Below are positions 8,922 to 17,391 of a stretch of DNA of 42,996 nucleotides, one piece after another. The stretch is taken from NCBI GenBank assembly GCA_022784645.1, contig JALFZG010000034.1, positions 1-42,996 of the forward strand. The letters run 5' to 3'. The DNA comes from Bacteroidales bacterium. Lineage in GTDB: Bacteria > Bacteroidota > Bacteroidia > Bacteroidales > Paludibacteraceae. The stretch's first letter is position 1, and each line of letters starts with the position of its first letter. The position numbers and the translations under genes were made by a program. A model generated the notes under the pieces. That model saw only the letters and a list, made by a program, of their open reading frames with translations, was not told the origin of the DNA and searched no databases.

Positions 8922-9061
8922 AAAATATGTTGATAATTGTGTTTCTTGGCTACATTACGCGTTTTTCCTGAGGTAAAAAACAAAGGCGCATCTTACCGAC
9001 TGCAAAATTACTGCTTTATACGCGTATGCGTGTGGAAAAAATGACTCTTGATGTGGATTTT

Positions 9062-9093
9062 TTTGCGTAATTCAAAAATTTTGTGTAATTTTG
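9062..9093 (+). promoter_or_regulatory. Bacteroidota-type promoter of topB
   Basis: TTTG at 9062-9065 and TAATTTTG at 9086-9093 are separated by 20 bp, matching the consensus (TTTG, 19-20 bp, TAnnTTTG). Transcription would start only 4-6 bases after the -7 element, at about 9097-9099, which coincides with the ATG at 9098. Confidence 0.7.
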
Positions 9094-9097
9094 CGGC

Positions 9098-11185
9098 ATG
9101 ATTGTATGTATAGCAGAGAAACCGTCGGTAGGGCGTGATATCGCCCGCGTGTTGGGCGCTACTACCTCGCGCGAAGGATATATGGAGGGCAATGGCTATC
9201 AGGTGACGTGGACGTTTGGTCATCTGTGTGAGTTGCTCGCTCCGCATGAGTACACCGAGCAGTGGAAGCGTTGGACCCTCAGCAGTCTGCCCATGATCCC
9301 CGAGCGCTTTGGTATCAAAGTGACAGAAGACAAGGGCGTGATGAAGCAGTTTCATATTATTCAAACCCTAATGCAGCAAGCCGACGAGGTAATCAACTGC
9401 GGTGATGCCGGTCAAGAGGGTGAGCTCATCCAACGGTGGGTGATGCAGAAAGCCGGGGTGCGATGTCCGGTGAAGCGACTATGGATTTCTTCACTCACAG
9501 AAGAGGCTATCCGTGAGGGCTTTCGCGCGCTCAAAGATCAAAGCGAATATCAGAAGCTTTACGAAGCGGGATTGATGCGCTCCATCGGAGACTGGCTCTT
9601 AGGCATGAACGCAACCCGGGCTTACACTTTGCGCTATCAGCAGCAACGCGAGCGGCAACAACCGCTCAGCATCGGTCGTGTGCAGACACCTACCCTCGCC
9701 CTCATCGTGAATCGGCAGCGGGAGATCGATCATTTCGTGCCGCGCACCTATTGGGAACTCAAAACGACTTACCGCAACACCCTCTTCAGCGCTATCATCC
9801 GCAAGAGTGATGACGACCTGCTCGAGGAGATTCAGAAGCAGCAGGAAGCTAAAGAGAAGAAAGGCGAAAAAGGTAAAGATATCGTTGTGCCCACACTTGA
9901 GCAGCTCCAGCAAACGAATATCGGCATCGACCCTATCCCATCGGCCGAGGCCGGACAAGCATTGCTCAATCAGCTGAAGGATAAGCCGTTTAGCATCACC
10001 AAAATTGAGAAAAAGAAGGGCACGGAATATGCACCTCGACTTTTCGACCTCACCTCGCTGCAAGTGGAATGCAACAAGAAATACGGTTTTAGTGCCGACA
10101 AGACGCTCACCCTTATCCAGTCGCTCTACGAAAAGCATGTGACCACCTATCCGCGTGTGGATACCACGTTTTTGAGCGATGATATTTACCCCAAAGTGCC
10201 GGGTATTTTCAAGGGTATCGAGACGTTTTTTCCGCAGGTGGGCCGCTTGCGTGACCTCATGCGTGAGGAGCAGCAGCGTACGGGCAAAGCGCCCAAACTG
10301 CCCAAGTCGAAGAAAGTATTTGACAACTCCAAAGTAACGGATCACCATGCTATCATTCCTACCGGACAAGCGCCCCAAGCGCTTACGGAGGACGAACGTA
10401 AAGTGTATAACATGGTGGCACTTCGCTTCATTGCCGCTTTCTATCCAGATTGTCAGGTGAGCACCACCACCGTGTATGGCGAAGCCGACAGCATTCTATT
10501 CAAAACGAGCGGCAAGCAGATTCTCGTAATGGGTTGGCGAGAGGTGTTTAGCAAAGCGAACACAAATGATACTATCAGCGATGCCTCTGAAGGGGCAGAC
10601 GAAGCTCCTGATGGTGCAGGCGATGAGGAGAAAGGATTGCCCGATTTTCAGTTGCACGAAGAGGGCCCGCATGTGCCGCAGCTGATGGAGAAGCAGACAA
10701 CTCCCCCAAAGCCCTACACAGAAGCCACCCTGCTTCGCGCCATGGAGACGGCAGGAAAGATGGTGGAAGATGAGGAACTTCGCGATGCGCTCAAGGAGAA
10801 TGGCATCGGACGACCATCCACCCGCGCAGCCATTATCGAGAAACTTTTCCAACGCAAATATATCGTAAGAAAAGGCAAGAGCATCGCCCCCACCCCAGTG
10901 GGCATCCAACTCATTCAAACCATCCATACGCCTATCCTCAAATCGGCCGAACTGACCGGACAATGGGAGAAGAAACTGCGTATGATTGAGCGAGGCGAGA
11001 TGGATTCAAGGCTGTTCCTCGACGAACTCAAACAGCTTACTGCTGAGGTAGTGATGGAGGTAAAAACGAGCAAAATCGGGAACCTCTGCCCCGTTTGCCA
11101 TAAGGGCACTATCATTCGCGGCAACACAGCCTATGGCTGCACCCGCTGGCGCGAAGGTTGCTCCTATCGCGAGCCTTTTGCATAA
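9098..11185 (+). CDS. topB: DNA topoisomerase III (type IA)
   Basis: The 695-residue protein begins with the typical MIVCIAEKPSVGRDIA of the Toprim domain (about 1-140, with DAGQEGELI as the acidic metal site). It continues through the type IA core, with SIGRVQTPTLALI, and has the catalytic tyrosine in TTYPRVDT at residue 351. Further landmarks are DHHAIIPTG and the late GIGRPSTRAAIIEKL. The C-terminus carries a Cys cluster (CPVCHKG and further Cys residues) typical of a zinc ribbon. It relaxes and decatenates DNA through a transient 5'-phosphotyrosine bond. A Lys/Glu-rich insertion (about 245-265) and an acidic one (about 490-520) are lineage-specific additions. The gene stands alone and faces away from susC. 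Confidence 0.96.
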   Translation: MIVCIAEKPSVGRDIARVLGATTSREGYMEGNGYQVTWTFGHLCELLAPHEYTEQWKRWTLSSLPMIPERFGIKVTEDKGVMKQFHIIQTLMQQADEVINCGDAGQEGELIQRWVMQKAGVRCPVKRLWISSLTEEAIREGFRALKDQSEYQKLYEAGLMRSIGDWLLGMNATRAYTLRYQQQRERQQPLSIGRVQTPTLALIVNRQREIDHFVPRTYWELKTTYRNTLFSAIIRKSDDDLLEEIQKQQEAKEKKGEKGKDIVVPTLEQLQQTNIGIDPIPSAEAGQALLNQLKDKPFSITKIEKKKGTEYAPRLFDLTSLQVECNKKYGFSADKTLTLIQSLYEKHVTTYPRVDTTFLSDDIYPKVPGIFKGIETFFPQVGRLRDLMREEQQRTGKAPKLPKSKKVFDNSKVTDHHAIIPTGQAPQALTEDERKVYNMVALRFIAAFYPDCQVSTTTVYGEADSILFKTSGKQILVMGWREVFSKANTNDTISDASEGADEAPDGAGDEEKGLPDFQLHEEGPHVPQLMEKQTTPPKPYTEATLLRAMETAGKMVEDEELRDALKENGIGRPSTRAAIIEKLFQRKYIVRKGKSIAPTPVGIQLIQTIHTPILKSAELTGQWEKKLRMIERGEMDSRLFLDELKQLTAEVVMEVKTSKIGNLCPVCHKGTIIRGNTAYGCTRWREGCSYREPFA

Positions 11186-11216
11186 AGCTGCAAGTTGGGC
11201 ATTCCAAGAAAACTGA

Positions 11217-11300
11217 AAACGAGAAAACTATTTCAGGGAGAAGGCTACTTCTGCAAACGAGAAAACTATTTCAGGGAGAAAGGCTACATCTGCAAACGAG
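11217..11300. repeat. Tandem 38/39-bp duplication at the end of the glycosyltransferase gene
   Basis: Unit 11217-11254 is repeated at 11255-11293 with two differences, followed by a partial third start (11294-11300). Read on the minus strand, each unit contains a copy of the gene's terminal codons: the gene ends SRLQM-stop and the copy reads SRLQK-stop. Confidence 0.75.
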
Positions 11301-12294
11301 AAGACAAAACGGAAGTATAAATTTCCATAAGTTGACGGGCTATGCGATCATTCGTGTAGCCCTTTTCGATGAGTCGCTTCCTGCCATTTGTGCGACCACT
11401 TTGCGCTTGTCCGGCATTCGATTCGTGCTTATCCAATTCGCTCTCTCGGGCGAACACAAGCGTCTCTCGAAGGAGGGCGGCCAATTCTGAGGGCTCGCGG
11501 GAGGAGGCTACATAGCAGCCCGCTATGCCGCTTGTCAGTTCACGCACATCGCCCACATCCGTACTTACGATGGGGCAACCGCAAGCCATCGCTTCTTTCA
11601 CCACCTGCGGACTGCCCTCCGAGCGGCTCGTGAGCAGCAATGCATCAGCCGCTTGCATCAGTAGGAAGACCTCTTCGCGAGAATAGCCTTTGAGTTCAAT
11701 CAGCTGAGCATCAGCGAGTTCAGCCACTGCTTTTTTTGCCAATGGCGCATCTTTCACAGCATTATCAAAAGCCCCCGAAAACAGCACAAGAGGTGCCGTA
11801 GGGGGTAAGTGCAAAAGCTTGCGAGCATCCACCTTATTATGCATTTTTACCGCCTGCAAATCCACCCCGCAAGGAAGTATAGAACACGTTTTCAAGCAAA
11901 CAGGAGAAGGGAGAAAACGCTCGTTTTGAGCAATCGATAATGCCGTTTTCGACACGAAGATATTCCATGCAGAGCGCCTCATGGCAAGGCGGGAAAGGGG
12001 CAAAATATGGGGGTCGTGGATGTCGCTGCCGTGGTAAGTACTAACCACCGGCACCAGCCGCTGCATCGAGGCGAGCAAGCACGATAAGCCGTAATGCGCA
12101 TGAATCAAATCGGGCTGCTGCTCGCGAATGCATTTCTTCAATGCAGGTAGTGAACGGAGATAGCCCATGGTGCCGTGTCCCGTAATGCCAAACCGCAACA
12201 CCTCGCAACCCTGCTGTTGCAAGGCTGCTGACTGTTCCTCGATGAAGGGCGAGAAATGTCCGCCTTTGTCAGATGCTACGATGAGAATTTTCAT
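11284..12294 (-). CDS. Glycosyltransferase, GT4-like (GT-B fold)
   Basis: The 336-residue protein starts MKILIVASDKGGHFSPFIEE and shows GT-B family 4 signatures: HAHYGL (about 65-70), an acceptor-side YHGSD (about 87-91), PCGVD (141-145), the linker LFSGAFDNAVKDAP, and the nucleotide-sugar site EGSPQVVKEAMACG (226-239) followed by PIVSTDVGDVREL. Such enzymes retain the anomeric configuration when transferring sugars to lipids, proteins or polysaccharides at the cytoplasmic face. It is 15 bp downstream of the membrane protein gene at 12310-13752 and likely in one transcript. Together they suggest assembly of a surface glycan, but the product is not determined. The 3' end overlaps a tandem duplication. 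Confidence 0.88.
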   Translation of the reverse strand: MKILIVASDKGGHFSPFIEEQSAALQQQGCEVLRFGITGHGTMGYLRSLPALKKCIREQQPDLIHAHYGLSCLLASMQRLVPVVSTYHGSDIHDPHILPLSRLAMRRSAWNIFVSKTALSIAQNERFLPSPVCLKTCSILPCGVDLQAVKMHNKVDARKLLHLPPTAPLVLFSGAFDNAVKDAPLAKKAVAELADAQLIELKGYSREEVFLLMQAADALLLTSRSEGSPQVVKEAMACGCPIVSTDVGDVRELTSGIAGCYVASSREPSELAALLRETLVFARESELDKHESNAGQAQSGRTNGRKRLIEKGYTNDRIARQLMEIYTSVLSSRLQM

Positions 12295-12309
12295 TATCCT
12301 GCCTGCAAA

Positions 12310-13752
12310 TTATATCAACCCGCGACCTTTCAGTTTGAACCAGCCCCAAACGATGGATACGAACACGATACCGGCTATCCAAAACCCAAACCATCGCTTC
12401 TCTCGTTTGCCACAATGCGCTATTCCATATGCCGCGAACAGCATAGCAAATGGCATGGCAGGCTGGTGGAATCGTTCGGATTGGGCAAAGGCACTCATCG
12501 AGAGCACCACCAGATAACCCAAGAATAGAGCAAGCAGCAACGTGTGTTGCCGCCAATCACCGCTTAACAGCATCTGAAACATACACAACAACACGAAGAA
12601 CGACAATATGTTTTTCGCGAAATTGCCGCCGTGGAGTAGTTTCTGAACGTCTTGCTCGGGTACGTTCACCATTGTGCTGAACGGGATAGTAAAAATGAGT
12701 GGAGCAAACACGGCCGTACTCGCATATTTGGCAAATTTATTTCCGTTATCACGGGTGGAGCGCCATTCCATGTTTTTTTTCTGCATTTGTCCGCCGGCAT
12801 TCTCCTCCACCAGCGCCTGCGTCTCCTCCAAGATGCGGTTGCCCATCGTGACGCCAATCAGGCTGAGCGAAAGCAATCCTACCACCACTTTCTTTCCCCA
12901 ACTCACCATCTTGGTGCTCGACATCACCACCGCGAAAAGCAGCGCAAGAATAAGCACCACCGCCAGCGGAGTACGCACGGTGAACATAGCAGCCATAATC
13001 ATCAACGAGGGCAATATACGCCATACCGACAATTGCCGACTTCGAAGCATTGAGTCTGCTTCATACGCAAACCACACTGTGAGGAACAACATCTCCGTCT
13101 CTTTGAGTTGGCAGCCGCAATAATACCAGAAATTCGGCCAAAGCATGCATAATATTCCTGCTATTCGTCCGGTCTGATCGCCGAAATTGCGTGCACCAAT
13201 CCGATACACGAGCAAGGTTGTACATGCCGAAAGCAGGCACTTGATCACACGCGCAATGAACATGCTATTGCCCGTAAGAAAATAAATGAAACCGAGGTAA
13301 ATACCATAGCCCATGTCCGATAAATCCGAACCAAAATACGATGAGATGCGGTCGTAAAAATGGAAATTGCCATTTCGCACCATGTCAGCTACAAACCGCC
13401 CCAACTCGTCGTAATAGCAGGCATCCATATTCTCGAATCCAAACGGATTGCCATATTGCAGCATAAACACCGTATATATAAGCAACATATATACCAACCG
13501 AATAGCAAAAGCCGTCCAAAAAAGTCTTTCTTCAAAACGCTTGGGTCGGCGAACGTTCAGCACGCACCAGCGTTTGGACAACGCATTGCCATAATAAAAC
13601 ACAGCCGTAACGCCTACTGCCCCCGCCAAAAGATAATACCACGGAAGTATGTAGCGGTAAAACACAACCGATGACAATACCAAAGTTCCGAAGTAAGCGT
13701 ATAGCGCTGGCTCCGTGATTTTCTTAGGGATATATAGCAATTTTTCAGTCAT
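12310..13752 (-). CDS. Polytopic membrane protein, glycosyltransferase- or polymerase-like
   Basis: The frame is open to a TTG at 13800, but that codon overlaps the -33 box of a good promoter, so translation must start later. ATG at 13752 (MTEKLLYIPKK, preceded by AAGGA) is chosen; ATG at 13761 is also possible. The protein of about 480 residues has roughly ten to twelve hydrophobic helices. An acidic loop after the second or third helix (NPFGFENMDACYYDELGRF) and the IARVIKCLLSACTTLLVYRIG segment resemble GT39/ArnT-like C-type glycosyltransferases that use polyprenyl-linked sugars. A long cytoplasmic or periplasmic loop precedes the last helices. It pairs with the downstream GT4 gene. Family assignment is tentative. 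Confidence 0.7.
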   Translation of the reverse strand: MTEKLLYIPKKITEPALYAYFGTLVLSSVVFYRYILPWYYLLAGAVGVTAVFYYGNALSKRWCVLNVRRPKRFEERLFWTAFAIRLVYMLLIYTVFMLQYGNPFGFENMDACYYDELGRFVADMVRNGNFHFYDRISSYFGSDLSDMGYGIYLGFIYFLTGNSMFIARVIKCLLSACTTLLVYRIGARNFGDQTGRIAGILCMLWPNFWYYCGCQLKETEMLFLTVWFAYEADSMLRSRQLSVWRILPSLMIMAAMFTVRTPLAVVLILALLFAVVMSSTKMVSWGKKVVVGLLSLSLIGVTMGNRILEETQALVEENAGGQMQKKNMEWRSTRDNGNKFAKYASTAVFAPLIFTIPFSTMVNVPEQDVQKLLHGGNFAKNILSFFVLLCMFQMLLSGDWRQHTLLLALFLGYLVVLSMSAFAQSERFHQPAMPFAMLFAAYGIAHCGKREKRWFGFWIAGIVFVSIVWGWFKLKGRGLI

Positions 13753-13769
13753 TCCTTGCATTTTGCTTG

Positions 13770-13801
13770 CAAAGGTACGAAGATTTTTTGGCACAGCCAA
13801 A
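13770..13801 (-). promoter_or_regulatory. Promoter of the membrane protein-glycosyltransferase pair
   Basis: On the minus strand TTTG (13801-13798) is followed after 20 bp by TACCTTTG (13777-13770), an excellent match to the Bacteroidota consensus. Transcription would start near 13765, giving a leader of about 13 nt to the ATG at 13752. Confidence 0.8.
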
Positions 13802-14053
13802 TTTTTGGCAAAAAAATTTGCAGATCGTACCCTTTGGGTTAAGAATATGCAAATTTATTTGCTATTTTAATAAAAAATCGAGTACCGCTGTTCCCTCGCG
13901 GAATGAAAGATACAAAGAATTTTTGGGATAACAAAATAAAATAAACAAAAATTCTCAAAATCACCAAAATTCGCTTTCTGCACCAGGTCGCAAGCGATAG
14001 TCTATTACGCAAATGCACACTCCGTCTCGATAAAAAAATGAGCCATAGAAGAT

Positions 14054-14089
14054 TTTTTTGCGTAACGTAACACAATGTTACGCAAAAAA
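14054..14089. terminator. Bidirectional terminator-like hairpin
   Basis: TTTTTTGCGTAAC (14054-14066) is exactly inverted at 14077-14089 around a 10-nt loop, giving a stem with T-run and A-run arms. It lies about 210 bases past the stop of the minus-strand EEP gene and could stop transcripts from either side. Confidence 0.6.
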
Positions 14090-14160
14090 CGCGATACCTG
14101 GAAAAAATCGTTCTTTCAAAACAGGACCTACATACAGAGAAAACACCATGTTTACATATT

Positions 14161-14204
14161 CATTGCACGTTCATCGCACGTTCATTGCACGTTCATTGCA
14201 CGAA
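14161..14204. repeat. Four tandem 11-bp repeats
   Basis: Units CATTGCACGTT, CATCGCACGTT, CATTGCACGTT and CATTGCACGAA run head to tail. The period is about one DNA turn. It is noncoding and lies between the hairpin and the EEP gene. Confidence 0.8.
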
Positions 14205-14299
14205 TAAATACGTACGAATTACGCGTTCACTCTATAAGGAGCAAGTGTAAACACTATGCAAATAGTATGAATACTCTTATAACATAATTTATCCTTTTT

Positions 14300-15376
14300 T
14301 CACCATCGGAGGGTTGTTTTATATGGGAAATGGTCGCTTCCTTCGCATTTAATTACCCCGGCATCAGCTACCTTAAAATCATCGGAAACGAAGATATAAT
14401 CAATTCGTACACCAAGAAAAAACTTATAAAAAGTCCAACCTCTTTTGCAGATTGAGGCTTTGAGGAAACTGTCTTGCAATCCCTTGCTGATGGTGCGGTA
14501 GGTATAGCTCACCGGCACATCGTTCATATCGCCAGCCACAATTACGGGATAAGGCGATGCCTCGATGGCATCGTGTACGGCACGACTCTGCCCCGCGCGA
14601 TAATCGTAGGCCGCCATCATTTTCTTCAAGACAGCGAGCGTCTTGCGCTTCATCTGCTCCGAATCCTCTTGCAGTTCGAGCTCACTCTCTTGAATGCTAT
14701 TGCTCTCCAAGTGGTTGGTAAATAAGCGCAACGTATCGCCCTCCACCACTACATCGCAGAAATTCGACTGATTACCGCGACTTTCGTAATGAATACTTGT
14801 TTTATGAATCAACGGATATTTGCTATATACGGCAAGGCCGAATTGACGACGAGTGTTATGTACTCGAAAATCGTAATAGGTGTAAGGATAAATATCTTTA
14901 AGAAACTGTTTGGCTTCATCGAACGTGAGATACCGCTGATTCTTGCTCACCTCGTATTCCTGCAGGCAAACGACATCGGCTCCTGACTCGCGAATATTCT
15001 TGAGCACGGCATTTTTAGAAGCCTTTGCAAGCTGCCCACACTGATGCGTGTTATACGTCATCACCGTCAGTTGCTTCGTAGTGTCAGCACAATCCGGCCG
15101 CCCATGACTGAACGTGTGGAGGATATTGCCGACCGAAAGCGCAATGGCAATGAAACTGAGCAGACACCAACTCTTGCGGCTGGAGAACCACCACGAGATG
15201 CCCATCAGCAAGCAGGCCCACAGCAAGGCCTCAAAACCCAACCCGAACAAGGCGGGAAGAACCAACCGCTCCGGGCTGATGAACACACACGCATCCGCCA
15301 GCAGTAATGCACTCACTACCAGCAGATTGATGGTCATCCATCCCACATGTCCTATCGCATGAAAAAATCGACTCAC
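14300..15376 (-). CDS. Membrane-anchored endonuclease/exonuclease/phosphatase family protein
   Basis: The first 90 residues hold three hydrophobic helices, and the rest is an EEP (DNase I-like) domain. Visible motifs are TVMTYNTH (Asn109), VCLQEYE (Glu140), FTNHLES (Asn221, His222), VAGDMNDVP (Asp283, Asn285), RIDYIFVS (Asp326) and GSDHFPY (Asp348, His349), so the full catalytic set is present. Family members hydrolyse phosphodiester or phosphomonoester bonds in nucleic acids or phospholipids, and the substrate of this membrane-bound form is unknown. The gene starts 5 bp after the rhomboid stop, so the two are one operon, an arrangement I recognise from other Bacteroidales. Confidence 0.9.
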   Translation of the reverse strand: MSRFFHAIGHVGWMTINLLVVSALLLADACVFISPERLVLPALFGLGFEALLWACLLMGISWWFSSRKSWCLLSFIAIALSVGNILHTFSHGRPDCADTTKQLTVMTYNTHQCGQLAKASKNAVLKNIRESGADVVCLQEYEVSKNQRYLTFDEAKQFLKDIYPYTYYDFRVHNTRRQFGLAVYSKYPLIHKTSIHYESRGNQSNFCDVVVEGDTLRLFTNHLESNSIQESELELQEDSEQMKRKTLAVLKKMMAAYDYRAGQSRAVHDAIEASPYPVIVAGDMNDVPVSYTYRTISKGLQDSFLKASICKRGWTFYKFFLGVRIDYIFVSDDFKVADAGVIKCEGSDHFPYKTTLRW

Positions 15377-15381
15377 GATGC

Positions 15382-16086
15382 TCAGCTCGGGTCTTTATAA
15401 TGGTAGCCCGAGTAATCTTTGGATTCGTATTTGCGGAAGCGACGATTATTCTTATTCTTCCAATACCACAAAATCAGCAGGCCGGTAATCATGCCACCCA
15501 GATGCGCAAAATGGGCAATATTATCACCACTCACGGAAGCTACACCGCCAAAGAGCTCCAGCACCGCATACATACCTACAAACCATCTTGCAGGAATGGG
15601 AATAGGGATAAACAGCAGGAAGATTTTCTGCTCCGGGAAGAGCCAAGCAAAAGCAGCTAAAATGCCAAATACCGCACCCGATGCACCGATGGTAACACCG
15701 CCACCCGTAAACTGCCATACTATCTCCTGGCACAATGCAGCTCCTAACCCGCACGCGATATAATAAAAGAGGTACTTGCGCGAGCCCCATTCGCGTTCGA
15801 TAGCCATACCGAACATCCAAATGGCAAACATATTAAAAAACCAATGGCTGAAACCCGCGTGCATAAACATATACGTGAAGGGCTGCCAAATATGAAAAGC
15901 CAAACCACCGTGGAACATACCAAACCGAAGATCCACCAACCCAAGATAGGTGCTCAGGTGAATACCCAGTCGCATCAATACCGCATCAGCTAACCAAGCG
16001 ATAAAACTGATGGCGAGCAGGTTGCGAGTAACCATTGGCGTATTGTCCCATAGTTGGCGACATACCATTTTTATTCTCTCTATCAT
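15382..16086 (-). CDS. Rhomboid-family intramembrane serine protease
   Basis: The 234-residue protein has six hydrophobic helices. The catalytic serine is in GASGAVFG (Ser136), the general-base histidine in NIAHFAHLGG (His192 or His195), and an HAGFSHWFFNMFAIWMFG segment (about 76-93) supplies the HxxxN oxyanion region. Rhomboids cut transmembrane substrates within the bilayer; the target is not known. The start at 16086 gives MIERIKMVCRQ, and ATG at 16068 is an alternative. The C-terminal tail is short and basic. It is transcribed away from the HU gene and together with the EEP gene. A TAATTTTG sequence at 16158-16151 on the minus strand may be its -7 element. Confidence 0.93.
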   Translation of the reverse strand: MIERIKMVCRQLWDNTPMVTRNLLAISFIAWLADAVLMRLGIHLSTYLGLVDLRFGMFHGGLAFHIWQPFTYMFMHAGFSHWFFNMFAIWMFGMAIEREWGSRKYLFYYIACGLGAALCQEIVWQFTGGGVTIGASGAVFGILAAFAWLFPEQKIFLLFIPIPIPARWFVGMYAVLELFGGVASVSGDNIAHFAHLGGMITGLLILWYWKNKNNRRFRKYESKDYSGYHYKDPS

Positions 16087-16248
16087 ACTATTCTTATCAA
16101 ATTTGGTGGGTTTATTGCTTTATTGCAAACGAAAACGCTATTAGAGCCTGCAAAATTACTATTTTTTATTGAATAATCATGCATTTTCTCTATTTTTTAT
16201 GAAAAAATTTCAAAAAAATGCACAATTTTTGCTTTTTTGGCTCAAAAA

Positions 16249-16280
16249 ATTGGTTATTTGAAAAAATACTATTATCTTTG
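16249..16280 (+). promoter_or_regulatory. Probable promoter of the HU gene
   Basis: TATCTTTG at 16273-16280 is a perfect -7 element. ATTG at 16249-16252 lies 20 bp upstream in place of the usual TTTG. The start of transcription would be near 16285, leaving a 5' leader of about 75 nt before the ATG at 16360. Confidence 0.65.
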
Positions 16281-16359
16281 CATCCAAAACTGGAATTTTA
16301 CTGTTGGAAAACGCATTGAAATCCCAAAATCTTTTATTAACAATATAAAATCTAACAAA

Positions 16360-16626
16360 ATGAACAAAACTGAACTCATCGCTGCTGTTGCAGCAAAGGC
16401 TGATCTCTCTAAGGCAGCTGCAGCTAATGCTGTTGACGCTGTATTGGCTACCATCGAAAATGAATTAAAAGCTGGTAACAACGTACAGCTTATCGGTTTC
16501 GGAACCTTCGCAGTTAAGGAAATCCCGGCTCATGAGGGTCTCAACCCTGCTAAGGGTATCAAGATTCAGATTCCTGCTAAGAAGACCTGCAAGTTTAAAG
16601 CTGGTTCTAAACTCGCTACGCTTTAA
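16360..16626 (+). CDS. hup: HU-family DNA-binding protein
   Basis: The frame is open from 16237, but the HU fold begins at the ATG at 16360 (MNKTELIAAVAAKADLSKAA), and the predicted promoter lies inside the longer frame, so 16360 is the start. The 88-residue protein has the two N-terminal helices that form the dimer, then NVQLIGFGTFAVKE and the DNA-binding arm with GLNPAKGIKIQIPAKKTCKF, where the arm-tip proline is in the NPAKG segment. HU bends DNA and compacts the nucleoid. A strong terminator follows at 16644-16675. Confidence 0.95.
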   Translation: MNKTELIAAVAAKADLSKAAAANAVDAVLATIENELKAGNNVQLIGFGTFAVKEIPAHEGLNPAKGIKIQIPAKKTCKFKAGSKLATL

Positions 16627-16643
16627 TCGCATCGCACTACCAT

Positions 16644-16675
16644 AAAAAAGCTACTGCACTGCGGTAGCTTTTTTT
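16644..16675 (+). terminator. Rho-independent terminator after HU
   Basis: An 8-bp stem (16650-16657 with 16661-16668, 3-nt loop, one wobble pair) is flanked by six A on the left and seven T on the right. It can serve both HU and the convergent DUF4294 gene, whose stop is at 16679. Confidence 0.88.
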
Positions 16676-16678
16676 GTG

Positions 16679-17287
16679 TCAGAGTTGGCCGGCTTCTACA
16701 AGCAAAATGACCTGCTCGATGATTTTATCTTTATCTTGACCATCGTATTGCACCTTCATATCGTTGCCAAACAGCTTGGCGATACCTTGCCAAAATACAG
16801 CTGCCGACTTGCCCTTAAACATCTTAATGCAGTCGTATGACGACATGCCGCATTCTCTATCTACCAGTAGCATCAGCATCTGCCCTTGACTGACGGTCAT
16901 GTGTCGGAAATCGTCTTCGTAGCGTGCGAAAAGTAGTTTTTGATAGTCTTTCCAAAATCTTCGCTGCTGCCTGCGATTCATCTGCTGAAGCATGGGGCCC
17001 GTCTTCTCTATCTCCTTAGCTATCTCCTTAGCATAAGGCAGGGTCTTCTTTACATCGCGAACCGTCTTCCAATAAAAGCGCTCCTGGCGCTTATTGCGGA
17101 ATTTCCGTTTTGGGAAAACGTAGAAGTCGCGGATGGTCGCCAAATAGATAGTGTCGCCTGTCAAATCGTCAATCATGGCGCCCGTGCACCTGCCTACCGA
17201 TTGGTAAGGCCCGAGCAGATGCGCATTAGCCCATTCTGGAGCCAACAAACACCCTAAAAACGCCAATATGACAAGAAAACGTTTCAT
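16679..17287 (-). CDS. DUF4294 family protein, exported
   Basis: The frame is open to 17725 but overlaps the opposite gene; the ATG at 17287 (MKRFLVILAFLGCLL) gives a normal signal peptide with cleavage near WANA, leaving about 180 mature residues. The body matches DUF4294 of Bacteroidota as I know it: ATIRDFYVFPKRKFRNKRQ, YWKTVRDVKKTLPYAKEI, the later MTVSQGQMLMLLVDRE and SSYDCIKMFKG, and a final AVFWQGIAKLFG region. The function is unknown. It is basic and helix-rich, and probably periplasmic. It converges with HU and diverges from the CCA-type gene with a 104-bp gap. Confidence 0.85.
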   Translation of the reverse strand: MKRFLVILAFLGCLLAPEWANAHLLGPYQSVGRCTGAMIDDLTGDTIYLATIRDFYVFPKRKFRNKRQERFYWKTVRDVKKTLPYAKEIAKEIEKTGPMLQQMNRRQQRRFWKDYQKLLFARYEDDFRHMTVSQGQMLMLLVDRECGMSSYDCIKMFKGKSAAVFWQGIAKLFGNDMKVQYDGQDKDKIIEQVILLVEAGQL

Positions 17288-17391
17288 TTCGCTGGCAAAT
17301 TTACAAAATAAGTGCCAAATATAAAAATTTTTTTGTACCTTTGCCGAAAATTTTGTGATTTTTCGATAATTTTGTATAAATATTATAAGGA

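Larger units (their letters stand above)
13802..14299. other. AT-rich intergenic stretch
   Basis: About 500 bases between a promoter and the 3' end of the EEP gene. It is rich in A and T and holds a 13-bp hairpin (14054-14089) and four 11-bp repeats (14161-14204). A 70-codon frame at 14075 begins inside the hairpin and is rich in Lys, His and Arg without family features, so I do not call it. No tRNA or conserved gene is visible. Confidence 0.6.

Noticed and set aside
14075..14287. 70-codon frame in the AT-rich gap
   Set aside because: It starts inside a hairpin and runs through the 11-bp repeats; the product is very basic and low in complexity with no recognised motif.
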